Assembly: GCA_963723355.1 (NCBI GenBank)
Contig: CAVRQQ010000022.1
Coordinates: 62,001 to 126,000 of the forward strand
Length of the DNA stretch: 64,000 bases
From: JAFDBW01 sp963723355
GTDB taxonomy: Bacteria > Desulfobacterota > Desulfuromonadia > Desulfuromonadales > BM103
Direction of reading: 5' to 3'
Part shown: positions 27,651-35,816 of the stretch, piece after piece
Numbering within the stretch: the stretch's first letter is position 1
Layout of the letters: each line of letters opens with the position of its first letter
Notes under the pieces: generated by a model
The model's database searches: none
Told to the model about the DNA's origin: nothing
The model's input: only the letters and a program-made list of their open reading frames with translations
Made by a program: the position numbers and the translations under genes

Positions 27651-28187
27651 ATGCGACGTCTGATGTTGATTGTTCTGGTTTTGCTCGTGGTCTGCGGTGC
27701 CGTTTATCTTTATACCGCTGGCAATTCGCAGCCGACTTATAATTCGGTGAAAGCGGTTGCGCCAGGCAACCCGGCCCCGGATTTCCAGCTGGAAGATAAC
27801 AACGGCAACCAGGTCTCCCTCTCTGCCCTGCGTGGCAAAGTCGTGTTGGTGAATTTCTGGGCGACATGGTGTCCTCCGTGCCGGGCGGAAATGCCCTCAA
27901 TGGAGAAACTTAATAATGTGATGGCTGGCGAAGACTTTGTCATGCTGGCAATCAATGTCGAGGCAAACGGCCGGTTGTCAGTTGCCGAATTTCTGAAAAA
28001 GACCCCGCATACTTTCCCGATTCTCTATGATGAGCAGGGCGTTGTGCAGCAACTGTACGGGGTGTACAAGTTTCCCGAGTCCTTCGTCATCACCAAGGAT
28101 GGGATGATAGACGACAAGGTGATCGGTGCCATCGATTGGGCCCATCCTGAAACCATCGCTTACCTCAAGGGATTGACGAAGGGCTAG
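27651..28187 (+). CDS. TlpA/ResA-like membrane-anchored thioredoxin
   Basis: A 178-residue protein with an uncleaved N-terminal anchor (LMLIVLVLLVVCGAVYLYTAG) and a thioredoxin domain: PDFQLEDNNGNQVSLSALRG, active site FWATWCPPCRAEMP, and the cis-proline region near KFPESFVI. Such proteins reduce apocytochrome c heme-binding cysteines or similar thiols outside the membrane. The CcdA gene, the usual electron donor, starts four bases downstream, which strongly supports this role in cytochrome c maturation. Confidence 0.9.
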   Translation: MRRLMLIVLVLLVVCGAVYLYTAGNSQPTYNSVKAVAPGNPAPDFQLEDNNGNQVSLSALRGKVVLVNFWATWCPPCRAEMPSMEKLNNVMAGEDFVMLAINVEANGRLSVAEFLKKTPHTFPILYDEQGVVQQLYGVYKFPESFVITKDGMIDDKVIGAIDWAHPETIAYLKGLTKG

Positions 28188-28191
28188 CCTC

Positions 28192-28938
28192 TTGCAACAA
28201 GCTGCGAATATAACCTACTGGATTGCCTTCACGGCCGGGATTCTTTCCTTTGTGTCACCCTGTGTCCTGCCCCTGATTCCTTCTTACCTGACATACATCA
28301 CCGGTTTGTCCTTCAAACAGCTGGACGAGGAGCACCCGACCGCCAAGGTCCGCATGACCGTTCTGCTGCACTCGATCTGTTTTATTATCGGTTTTTCCGT
28401 TGTCTTTGTTTTGCTCGGGGCGATTGCCGGAATTGCTTCGAGCAAATTCCAGAGCCACCTGCGAGAAGGCCTGGAATGGGTGGAAAAAATCGGTGGATTG
28501 CTGATCTTCCTGTTTGGCGTGCATATGACCGGGCTTTTTCACTTCGGTGTTTTGCTGGGTGAGAAGAGGGTCCAGCTCCATGAGAAGCCGAGTGGCTATT
28601 TCGGCACATTTATCGTCGGTTTAGCTTTTGCCGCCGGCTGGACGCCCTGTATCGGTCCAATCCTCGCATCGATCCTGATGATCGCCGCAACCTCGGGACA
28701 TGTCGGCGAGGGCGTTGGCCTGCTTGCGGTCTATTCTCTTGGCCTGGGAGTCCCCTTCCTCATTTCCGGCCTGCTGTTCCACCAGTTTCTGGTGGCCTTC
28801 AACAAGTTTCGCAAATATATCCGTATGGTTGAAATCGGTACCGGGGTGATGCTGATGGCCGTCGGTATCATGCTCATGTTCAACCTGATGGGCCACCTTA
28901 CCATGTACCTTTACCAGTACCTGCCTGTCCAGGGTTAG
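28192..28938 (+). CDS. ccdA: CcdA-type transmembrane thiol-disulfide transporter
   Basis: A 248-residue membrane protein with about six helices. The two essential cysteines are in FVSPCVLPLIPSYL and GWTPCIGPILAS, the repeated half-motifs of CcdA/DsbD. It moves reducing power from cytoplasmic thioredoxin to the periplasmic TlpA/ResA protein encoded just upstream. The start is TTG at 28192; no ATG gives a complete first helix. The pair would serve multiheme cytochrome c production, in line with a metal-reducing lifestyle. Confidence 0.92.
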   Translation: MQQAANITYWIAFTAGILSFVSPCVLPLIPSYLTYITGLSFKQLDEEHPTAKVRMTVLLHSICFIIGFSVVFVLLGAIAGIASSKFQSHLREGLEWVEKIGGLLIFLFGVHMTGLFHFGVLLGEKRVQLHEKPSGYFGTFIVGLAFAAGWTPCIGPILASILMIAATSGHVGEGVGLLAVYSLGLGVPFLISGLLFHQFLVAFNKFRKYIRMVEIGTGVMLMAVGIMLMFNLMGHLTMYLYQYLPVQG

Positions 28939-29020
28939 ACCTGCCATTGCACGAGGCTGCCATTTCGAGGCTGCGCCTCACATCCAGCTGAATCGATCAA
29001 ACCTTTCTATGCGATAAATC

Positions 29021-29049
29021 TTGACATCCGTCGCGCAGCTAAATTAAAT
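29021..29049 (+). promoter_or_regulatory. Sigma-70 promoter of fur
   Basis: TTGACA at 29021-29026 and TTAAAT at 29044-29049 are separated by 17 bases. The -10 box is overlapped by an inverted repeat resembling a Fur site. Confidence 0.6.
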
Positions 29050-29067
29050 TGAAATCCGTTTTCAATT
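29047..29067 (+). promoter_or_regulatory. Probable Fur box controlling fur
   Basis: AATTGAAA and TTTCAATT form a perfect 8-bp dyad around TCCGT, AT-rich and of Fur-box size (21 bases). It covers the end of the -10 box, so bound Fur would block transcription. Position directly before fur and the feo genes supports iron-dependent self-repression. Confidence 0.6.
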
Positions 29068-29077
29068 GGATGGTTCT

Positions 29078-29509
29078 ATGGGTAGCGCAAAGACAAAAGA
29101 CAAGTTCAGGGCGTTCATGCTCGACAAGGGCCTGAAGTCGACCCGCCAAAGGGAAGTTATTCTCGAGGAGTTCCTGCGTGTCGGCTCTCACCTCTCCACT
29201 GAAGAGCTTTACCTGCGCTTGCGCAGGAAAAATCCCCGGATCGGTTATGCCACCGTTCACCGGACCTTGAAGCTGTTTGCTGAATGCGGCATCGCCGAGC
29301 AGCGTCATTTCGGAGATGGCCAGGCACGCTATGAAGCCAGTGACCTGGATGAGCATCACGATCACCTGATCTGCATCAGCTGTGGGAAGATCGTCGAATT
29401 CGAGGACCCGCGCATAGAACAACTTCAGGAGGAAGTCGCCCGGCAACACGGTTTTTCCATCGAGCGGCATCGACTCGAGCTGTATGGCTGCTGCGAGTCC
29501 TGTCGATAA
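29078..29509 (+). CDS. fur: Fur-family ferric uptake regulator
   Basis: About 143 residues. The winged-helix DNA-binding part has the family pattern STRQREVILEEFL and GYATVHRTLKLFAECGIAE; the metal-binding C-terminal part has DEHHDHLICISCGKIVEFED and the final CCESC, giving two CxxC pairs for structural zinc. The ATG at 29078 is preferred to TTG at 29066, which lies inside the operator dyad. Placement directly ahead of feoB and a DtxR-FeoA fusion supports an iron rather than zinc or peroxide specificity. Confidence 0.88.
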   Translation: MGSAKTKDKFRAFMLDKGLKSTRQREVILEEFLRVGSHLSTEELYLRLRRKNPRIGYATVHRTLKLFAECGIAEQRHFGDGQARYEASDLDEHHDHLICISCGKIVEFEDPRIEQLQEEVARQHGFSIERHRLELYGCCESCR

Positions 29510-29577
29510 TCAAATTTTCAAAAAATCAATCTTAAACCCGAGCTCCTATCACGTGCAGGAAGGCAGTACCTTCATTT

Positions 29578-31533
29578 ATGCAGAAACAGAAGCAGGCTGA
29601 AAAGAAGATCATCCTGGTTGGCAATCCGAACGTCGGCAAAAGCGTGGTTTTCAACACCTTGACCGGCAGCTATACGACCGTCTCGAACTATCCGGGGACC
29701 TCTGTTGAAGTATCGCGTGGTCACTGTCAGGTTGGTGCTGAAAATTACACGGTCCTGGATACCCCGGGGATGTATTCGTTACTGCCGATTACCGAGGAAG
29801 AAAGTGTTGCCAGGCGGATTCTGCTGGAGGAATCGCCGCACATCGTGCTGCATGTGGTCGATGCCCGCAATCTCGAGCGGATGCTGCCGATGACTCTGCA
29901 GTTGATTGAAGCCGGGTTGCCCGTGATGTTACTGGTCAATATCATGGATGAAGCCGAACGCATCAATATGCAGATAGATATCGCATTGCTGAAGGAAAAA
30001 CTGCAGATCCCGGTGGTTGCTGGTGCCCTCGGCCGGGCGAAAAGGGGCCTCTGGGAGTTGCGCGACGCGATCAGGGACTATCAGCCGTGCCAGGCAACAT
30101 TTGCCTATGCCTCGGACCTCGAAAAAGACATCAAGGCCATCAGCACCCTGATGCAGGGCGAATATATACTGGACAAACGCTGTCTGACCCTGCTGCTCCT
30201 GCAGCGTGATGAGGAAATCGCACAACGGGTCCGGGACCGGGAAGGCGACCGGTATGCCAGTGTGGAAAGTACCGTGAATGATATTGTTTTCGCCAGGCGT
30301 GTCGACCTGCACCTGAGGATCAGCCTGGAACGCAAGCGGATCTGCAAAGGGTTACTGGATGGCGTTGTGACACAACAGGAAGCTGGCCGTCCGGTTTTTG
30401 CCGAGCGGTTTTCCCGCTGGACGATGAATCCCTGGACCGGTGTCCCGCTCCTGCTGCTCGTCCTCTACTTCGGCCTCTACCAGTTTGTCGGCGGTTTCGG
30501 TGCCGGGACCATCGTTGATTTCCTGGAAGGGACCATTTTTGAAGAGTACCTCAACCCGTGGGTCATCGGCTTGTGCGAACGCCACATCCCCTGGTACTGG
30601 CTGAACGAACTCCTGGTCGGTGAATACGGGCTCTTCACCCTGGGGATTCGATACGCCGTGGCCATCATCCTGCCGATCGTCGGTACTTTCTTTATCGCCT
30701 TTGCCGTCATTGAGGACAGCGGCTACTTCCCGCGTCTGGCAATGCTGGTTGACCGGGTCTTCAAGAAGATCGGCCTGAATGGCCGGGCGGTCATCCCGAT
30801 GGTGCTTGGCTTCGGCTGCGATACCATGGCAACCGTAGTGACCCGGACCCTGGAATCGACCCGTGAACGAATCATCGCGACTCTCCTGCTGGCCCTGGCG
30901 ATTCCATGCAGTGCCCAGATGGGGGTCATCCTCGGACTGCTCTCAGGCGTTCCCGGTGCTCTGGCGGTGTGGCTGTGCACCCTGGTTGCGATTTTCCTGG
31001 TTGTCGGCCTGCTGGCCGCCCAGATTGTGCCGGGCGAGCGGCCGATGTTCTACATGGAAATCCCGCCAATGCGTCTGCCACAGATGCAGAATGTTCTGGT
31101 CAAGACCCTGACCCGCATGCAGTGGTATTTCATGGAGATCTTCCCGCTCTTCATGATCGCATCAGTCCTGCTCTGGGCGGGCAAACTGACCGGTGCCATG
31201 GCATGGCTGGTTGATGCATTGAACCCGGTCATGCGCATGCTCGGTTTGCCGATGGAGGCTTCCGCGGCATTTATCCTCGGATTCTTTCGGCGTGATTTCG
31301 GTGCCGCAGGGCTGTATGACCTGCAGACAGACGGTTTGCTCGATCCGGTCCAGCTGACCGTTGCTGCCGTGACCCTGACCCTGTTCGTGCCCTGTGTTGC
31401 GCAATTCCTGGTCATGCAGAAGGAGCGCGGCTGGAAGACCTCGTTGATGATTTTCTTTATCGTCACCAGCCTTGCCTTCGGCGTCGGCTGGTCACTCAAC
31501 AAGGGACTGTTGATGACAGGGATATTGTCGTGA
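29578..31533 (+). CDS. feoB: Ferrous iron transporter FeoB
   Basis: A 651-residue Fe(II) permease. The N-terminal GTPase has G1 GNPNVGKS, the G2 region TTVSNYPGTS, G3 LDTPGMYSLLP and G4 VNIMDEA; the membrane part carries the two Gate regions (NGRAVIPMVLGFGCDTMATV and AFILGFFRRDFGAAGLYDL). The length is shorter than in enterobacteria (about 770) but normal for anaerobes. Its stop overlaps the next start (GTGA), and the following two genes are also overlapping, so feoB, the Cys-rich mini-protein and DtxR-FeoA form one unit behind fur. Confidence 0.95.
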   Translation: MQKQKQAEKKIILVGNPNVGKSVVFNTLTGSYTTVSNYPGTSVEVSRGHCQVGAENYTVLDTPGMYSLLPITEEESVARRILLEESPHIVLHVVDARNLERMLPMTLQLIEAGLPVMLLVNIMDEAERINMQIDIALLKEKLQIPVVAGALGRAKRGLWELRDAIRDYQPCQATFAYASDLEKDIKAISTLMQGEYILDKRCLTLLLLQRDEEIAQRVRDREGDRYASVESTVNDIVFARRVDLHLRISLERKRICKGLLDGVVTQQEAGRPVFAERFSRWTMNPWTGVPLLLLVLYFGLYQFVGGFGAGTIVDFLEGTIFEEYLNPWVIGLCERHIPWYWLNELLVGEYGLFTLGIRYAVAIILPIVGTFFIAFAVIEDSGYFPRLAMLVDRVFKKIGLNGRAVIPMVLGFGCDTMATVVTRTLESTRERIIATLLLALAIPCSAQMGVILGLLSGVPGALAVWLCTLVAIFLVVGLLAAQIVPGERPMFYMEIPPMRLPQMQNVLVKTLTRMQWYFMEIFPLFMIASVLLWAGKLTGAMAWLVDALNPVMRMLGLPMEASAAFILGFFRRDFGAAGLYDLQTDGLLDPVQLTVAAVTLTLFVPCVAQFLVMQKERGWKTSLMIFFIVTSLAFGVGWSLNKGLLMTGILS

Positions 31534-31721
31534 AGTGTACCTATTGTGACAATCAACTGACCCTGGACATGCTTCGGGAAAAGGGTTGCGGTGCCTGCCT
31601 GGGAGGTTGTCGGAAAATTCATTGCCCCTATTGCGGACAGGAGAACCCGGCCGTACCCGAACTGCTCGAAAAATTCATAAAGCATGATAAAACTTTGCAT
31701 AAGAAAGGACGCACAGAATGA
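31530..31721 (+). CDS. 63-residue Cys-rich mini-protein in the feo operon
   Basis: A small hydrophilic protein with seven cysteines: CTYC near the N terminus, then GCGACLGGC and CPYC. The CxxC pairs suggest a zinc ribbon, but the clustered cysteines could also hold an Fe-S cluster. Start is GTG overlapping the feoB stop, and its own stop overlaps the next start (ATGA), so it is translationally coupled on both sides. By position it could play the part of FeoC, a small feo-linked protein with a cysteine cluster in some bacteria, but there is no sequence resemblance I can claim. Confidence 0.7.
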   Translation: MKCTYCDNQLTLDMLREKGCGACLGGCRKIHCPYCGQENPAVPELLEKFIKHDKTLHKKGRTE

Positions 31722-32365
31722 ATGTTTCGCCGAAGGCGGAAGAAATCCTCGAGTCCCTGTGGATTGCCACTGAGGAGAAGGGTGAAAATGCAGCCCATTT
31801 TGAGATCCTGCAGATTGATCAGGACGACGAAGCTCTGGCTGAGCTGGTCGGCTTGGCTTATGTCGAGGTCCGTGGTGAGCGTGTTCACCTGCGCAAGGAA
31901 GGCCGTACCGAGGCACGTATGACGGTGCGTCGACATCGTCTGGCTGAGCGACTGATGATGGATATCCTTGATATCAAGGGAGTGAGCGGCGATGAACGCG
32001 CCTGTGAATTTGAGCATCTGCTGCATCATGGGGTCGATACCAAGATATGTACCCTGCTGAACCACCCAACCACCTGCCCGCACGGTAAACCGATTCCTCC
32101 CGGAACCTGCTGCGAGCAGGCCCGCCAGGAAGGTGACGTCGGGGTGGTGGCACTGACTGAGCTGAAAGCCGGAGAACGCGGAGAAATCGCCTACCTCTCG
32201 GCAACCGATGCCGGCAAAATGCAGAAACTTATGAGCATGGGAGTCCTGCCCGGGAGCGACCTTGAGGTGACCCGGACCTTCCCGTCATATATCTTCAAAG
32301 TCGGCCATTCCGAGTTTGCTGTCGATGATGAGCTGGCAAGAGAGATTTTTGTCCGCAAGGTTTAG
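31718..32365 (+). CDS. DtxR-family metalloregulator fused to a FeoA domain
   Basis: A 215-residue protein. Residues 1 to about 65 form a winged helix; the DtxR dimer and metal region follows (MTVRRHRLAERLMMDIL, ACEFEHLLHHGVD and CPHGKPIPPGTC, a family hallmark). Residues from about 140 form an SH3-like FeoA domain (LTELKAGERGEIAYLSATD, LMSMGVLPGSDLEV). No separate feoA is seen, so this domain may both serve FeoB and sense iron. It is the last gene of the coupled feoB unit, giving the locus two iron sensors, Fur at the start and DtxR at the end. Confidence 0.85.
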   Translation: MNVSPKAEEILESLWIATEEKGENAAHFEILQIDQDDEALAELVGLAYVEVRGERVHLRKEGRTEARMTVRRHRLAERLMMDILDIKGVSGDERACEFEHLLHHGVDTKICTLLNHPTTCPHGKPIPPGTCCEQARQEGDVGVVALTELKAGERGEIAYLSATDAGKMQKLMSMGVLPGSDLEVTRTFPSYIFKVGHSEFAVDDELAREIFVRKV

Positions 32366-32384
32366 TCTGAAACGGCATTATCCC

Positions 32385-32413
32385 TTGCAACACAACATGT
32401 GATTCCCTATAGT
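32385..32413 (+). promoter_or_regulatory. Sigma-70 promoter of the ParM-like gene
   Basis: TTGCAA (32385-32390) and TATAGT (32408-32413) with a 17-base spacer. It separates the actin-like gene from the feo unit. AAGGAGGA follows at 32479-32486. Confidence 0.55.
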
Positions 32414-32489
32414 TAATAAACTTCTCACGATACGTTCTGGGGCGCTGCCCCATCTGCGAGACGCTGCGTCAGAAATCAAGGAGGAATGA

Positions 32490-33545
32490 GTGGAAATTCT
32501 GGGAATCGATATCGGTTTTGGGTTTACTAAGGCGACTGACGGTAAACGGGACCTGGTTTTCAAGTCCGTCCTCGGCGAGGCGACCGACATCCAGTTCAGA
32601 GAAGAAATGATTGCTGCGGGTGACGTTGATGAGAACCACCTGCAGGTCGAGATTGACGGCAAGTCCTATTTCGTTGGTGAACTGGCCGAACGCCAGAGTA
32701 ATGTACGTTTCTTCACCCTTGACCAGGCACAGTTTATTGCCAAGTTTGCCAAGGTCTTCGCCCTGGCCGCCGCCGCACAACTGGTCAAAGGGTTTGTGCC
32801 GATCAACCTGGTGACCGGGCTGCCGATCGGCTATTATCGCGAGTTCAAGGACGAGCTGGCCAAGCTGCTGATCGGTGAACACAAGGTGACCCTGATCGAT
32901 GCCTCCGGCAAGCAGGAAGAGAAGTCAATCAGCGTCAACAAGGTCAGGGTTGTCCCCCAGCCTTTCGGTTCTCTCTTCAACCTGATGCTTAACGACCTCG
33001 GCGAGATGGCCGACAAGCGTCTCGTTAAGGACAAGATCGGCATCATCGATGTCGGCTTTCGCACCTCCGATTACACGATCTCCGACAAGATGCGTTATTC
33101 TGAGCGGGGCAGCCGTACGACCGACTCCGGCATCGCCAGGGCGTTCAACGTGATCGCCACCAAGCTTCGTGAAAACAGTGGCGTCAACATCGAGCTCTAT
33201 CGGCTTTACGAAGCGATCGACAACGGTACGATCAAGATCCGGGGCAAGGAATACGATCTGAAAGCCCTGACCGAGCAGATCTTCAGTCAACTGGCGACTT
33301 CGATCGCCAATGAAGTCGACCGGCTCTGGGTCGATGATTGGGACATTGATGCCATGATCATCACCGGTGGAGGGGGCTCGGTTCTGGCAAAGCACCTCAA
33401 GCCGCTCCTCAACGGCGTCATCATTGAAACAGACCCTGAACATGATATGCGGCTCTACAATGTGCGCGGCTATCGCAAGTTCGGTCAGCATCTCTGGGCG
33501 CGCGGCAATGCGCCACAGGATCCGGAAACACAGGCAACCAAATAG
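32490..33545 (+). CDS. ParM/StbA-type actin-like ATPase
   Basis: A 351-residue actin-fold protein. The phosphate-1 loop is GIDIGFGFTKA, phosphate-2 is GIIDVGFRTSDY, and the adenosine motif is IITGGGGSVLAKHL, in the right order and spacing. Such proteins polymerise with ATP and move plasmids, usually with a ParR adaptor and a parC site; neither is seen next to this gene, which sits among housekeeping genes. Start GTG at 32490 with a near-perfect AAGGAGGA five bases upstream; an out-of-frame ATG at 32486 was ignored. It has its own promoter and terminator. Function on a chromosome is open. Confidence 0.85.
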   Translation: MEILGIDIGFGFTKATDGKRDLVFKSVLGEATDIQFREEMIAAGDVDENHLQVEIDGKSYFVGELAERQSNVRFFTLDQAQFIAKFAKVFALAAAAQLVKGFVPINLVTGLPIGYYREFKDELAKLLIGEHKVTLIDASGKQEEKSISVNKVRVVPQPFGSLFNLMLNDLGEMADKRLVKDKIGIIDVGFRTSDYTISDKMRYSERGSRTTDSGIARAFNVIATKLRENSGVNIELYRLYEAIDNGTIKIRGKEYDLKALTEQIFSQLATSIANEVDRLWVDDWDIDAMIITGGGGSVLAKHLKPLLNGVIIETDPEHDMRLYNVRGYRKFGQHLWARGNAPQDPETQATK

Positions 33546-33553
33546 TTCTTCAA

Positions 33554-33578
33554 CGCCTCCGCTAGCGGAGGCGTTTTT
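33554..33578 (+). terminator. Intrinsic terminator after the ParM-like gene
   Basis: A perfect 20-base palindrome (CGCCTCCGCT and AGCGGAGGCG, 33554-33573), giving an 8- or 9-bp stem, followed by TTTTT. Starts nine bases after the stop. Confidence 0.93.
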
Positions 33579-33622
33579 ATTTTACGAGACTGTCAAGCTC
33601 CTGAGCACTTTAAGCAGGCGAT

Positions 33623-35809
33623 ATGGGCAATTTTGACCTCAGCGACATTCTGGAGTTGCTGCAACAGCACGCCAGCCGTCCCTTGAGCCTCAGGGAGATC
33701 CAGGACACTCTGGACCTGCGTGCCGGCGAACGCAAGGCCCTCGGGAAAGTTTTGAAAGATCTGGTGAAAGAGGGCTCCCTCGTACAGCTGAAAGGGGGCC
33801 GCTTCGCCTTGCCGAAAAAGGTCAACCTGGTTGTCGGCCGACTCAGCGTGCATCGTGACGGGTACGGTTTCGTCTCGCCCGCCGATGGGGGGCGTGACGA
33901 TCTGTTTATCCCGGCACGGCATATCCGCCCGGCGATGCACGGTGATCTGGTCGTCGCAAGACTGGAACACTCAATCCGTTCCGGACGACCGGAAGGTCGC
34001 GTGATCAGGGTTGAGCAGAGAGCGCACCGGCTGGTCGTCGGACGCTACCGGTTGGAACACGGCGTCGGTTTTGTGCTCCCCGTAGACCCGAGGATTCAGG
34101 ACGCTCTTCTGGTGCCTCCCGGGGGTGAAATTGAGGTCAGGCACGACCAGATGGTCCTGGCCGAGATAGAGAGTTATCCGGGGCGAACCCGCGGAGCTGT
34201 CGGGCGGATCAGGGAGGTGCTCGGCAACGCCACTGATCCGGATGTCGAAATCAGGATCGCAGCCATTCAATTCAATCTACCCTACGAATTTCCCGCCGCC
34301 GTTCTGGCCGAGGCCGACATGATGGATTCGCAGGTCAGGGAGAGCGACCTGGCCGGGCGCGAGGATCTGCGTGCCCTCACCTTTGTGACGATTGATGGCG
34401 AGACGGCCAAGGATTTCGACGACGCCGTAGCCATCCAAAGACTGGCGGAGGGGTATCGACTGACGGTGGCGATTGCCGATGTGGCCCATTATGTCGCCTC
34501 CGGCAGTGTGATTGACAAAGAGGCCCTGGCGCGCGGGACCAGCGTCTATTTCCCGGGCTCCTGTCTGCCGATGCTCCCGGAGGCCCTGAGCAACGGCATC
34601 TGCTCCCTCAACCCGCGCGTTGACCGGTTGGTGATGGCGGCCGAACTTGACTTCGATGCCGGGGGACGGAGGATCGGGACCAGGTTCTGCGAGGCAGTGA
34701 TTCACAGCCGGGCGCGTCTGACCTATACCGAGGTTGCCGCAGTCCTGGTTGAATCCGACCCCGCGGTTCGTGAAGAATTACAGGCTCTGGTCGGAGACCT
34801 TGAGGTCATGCGAGAGCTTGCCGAACTCCGTATCGCATTGCGTCATCAGCGAGGCAGCCTGGACTTTGACTTGCCGGAAGCACAGATCCAGCTCGATTTG
34901 CAGGGACGGCCTGAGAATATCGTCCGCGCGGAGCGCAATCTGGCGCATCGTCTGATCGAGGAATTCATGCTGGCCGCCAACGAGGCAGTCGCTTCCTGGT
35001 TGGTGCAGCAGCGTAAACCGATGGTCTTCCGGGTCCATGAAGCGCCGGGTGAAGGCAAGATGGCAGTTTTCCAGGAATTTATTGCACATTTCAACCAGGG
35101 GATCTCGATCCCCACGGAAGGGGTGACGCCGAAGCTGTTACAGGGATTGCTGGAGCGGGTTGCCGGGCAGCCAGAGGAGTATGTCATCAATCATGTCCTG
35201 TTGCGCAGCCTGCCGCAGGCATACTATTCGACCAGCAACCTTGGCCATTTCGGACTGGCTGCGGACAACTACTGTCACTTTACCTCGCCGATCCGCCGTT
35301 ACCCGGACCTGACCGTACATCGTATCCTGAAAGGGCAGCTTTCCGGCCATGGCAAAGACAAGGCTGATGATGCCGTTTCCCTGGATGAGATCGCCAGCCG
35401 GTCATCGAGTGCGGAACGCCGGGCCATGGAGGCAGAACGTGACATTGTCAACCTGAAAAAATGTCAATATGTTGCAGATAAGGTGGGCGAAAAATATCAT
35501 GGCATGGTAACCTCGGTGCATGCGTTCGGCTTGTTTGTCGAACTGCGGGAGATATTCGTCGAAGGGCTGGTGCATGTCTCCAGCCTGGAGGATGACTTTT
35601 ACCAGTATGAAGAGGATCGACATCGACTGATCGGCATGAACCGGCGTCGCGAGTTCACGATTGGCACACCTTTACAGGTTACTGTGCACAAGGTCGATCT
35701 TGATCGTCGTGAGATCGATTTCCGCCTGGTTGATGAGCAGAAGCCGGGGCCCGCTAAACAAGACTCAAGACGCGGCAAGCCGAAGCCGCGACGGCGCAAA
35801 ACCAGATAG
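33623..35809 (+). CDS. rnr: Ribonuclease R
   Basis: A 728-residue RNase II/RNB-family 3'-5' exoribonuclease. An N-terminal winged helix (SLREIQDTLDL) and cold-shock domains (RDGYGFVSPADGGRDDLFI) precede the RNB domain with FVTIDGETAKDFDDAVAIQR (magnesium-binding aspartates). YYSTSNLGHFGLAADNYCHF and TSPIRRYPDLTVHR follow. The C-terminal S1 domain (YHGMVTSVHAFGLFVEL) is followed by a basic tail ending KPKPRRRKTR. It degrades structured RNA. ribF begins seven bases downstream. Confidence 0.95.
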   Translation: MGNFDLSDILELLQQHASRPLSLREIQDTLDLRAGERKALGKVLKDLVKEGSLVQLKGGRFALPKKVNLVVGRLSVHRDGYGFVSPADGGRDDLFIPARHIRPAMHGDLVVARLEHSIRSGRPEGRVIRVEQRAHRLVVGRYRLEHGVGFVLPVDPRIQDALLVPPGGEIEVRHDQMVLAEIESYPGRTRGAVGRIREVLGNATDPDVEIRIAAIQFNLPYEFPAAVLAEADMMDSQVRESDLAGREDLRALTFVTIDGETAKDFDDAVAIQRLAEGYRLTVAIADVAHYVASGSVIDKEALARGTSVYFPGSCLPMLPEALSNGICSLNPRVDRLVMAAELDFDAGGRRIGTRFCEAVIHSRARLTYTEVAAVLVESDPAVREELQALVGDLEVMRELAELRIALRHQRGSLDFDLPEAQIQLDLQGRPENIVRAERNLAHRLIEEFMLAANEAVASWLVQQRKPMVFRVHEAPGEGKMAVFQEFIAHFNQGISIPTEGVTPKLLQGLLERVAGQPEEYVINHVLLRSLPQAYYSTSNLGHFGLAADNYCHFTSPIRRYPDLTVHRILKGQLSGHGKDKADDAVSLDEIASRSSSAERRAMEAERDIVNLKKCQYVADKVGEKYHGMVTSVHAFGLFVELREIFVEGLVHVSSLEDDFYQYEEDRHRLIGMNRRREFTIGTPLQVTVHKVDLDRREIDFRLVDEQKPGPAKQDSRRGKPKPRRRKTR

Positions 35810-35816
35810 ATTGTCT

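Noticed and set aside
28960..28980. GAGGC-GCCTC hairpin after ccdA as terminator
   Set aside because: Five-pair stem with no T tract on either strand.
31530..31721. Assigning feoC to the Cys-rich mini-protein
   Set aside because: Position fits, but no FeoC winged-helix pattern is visible.
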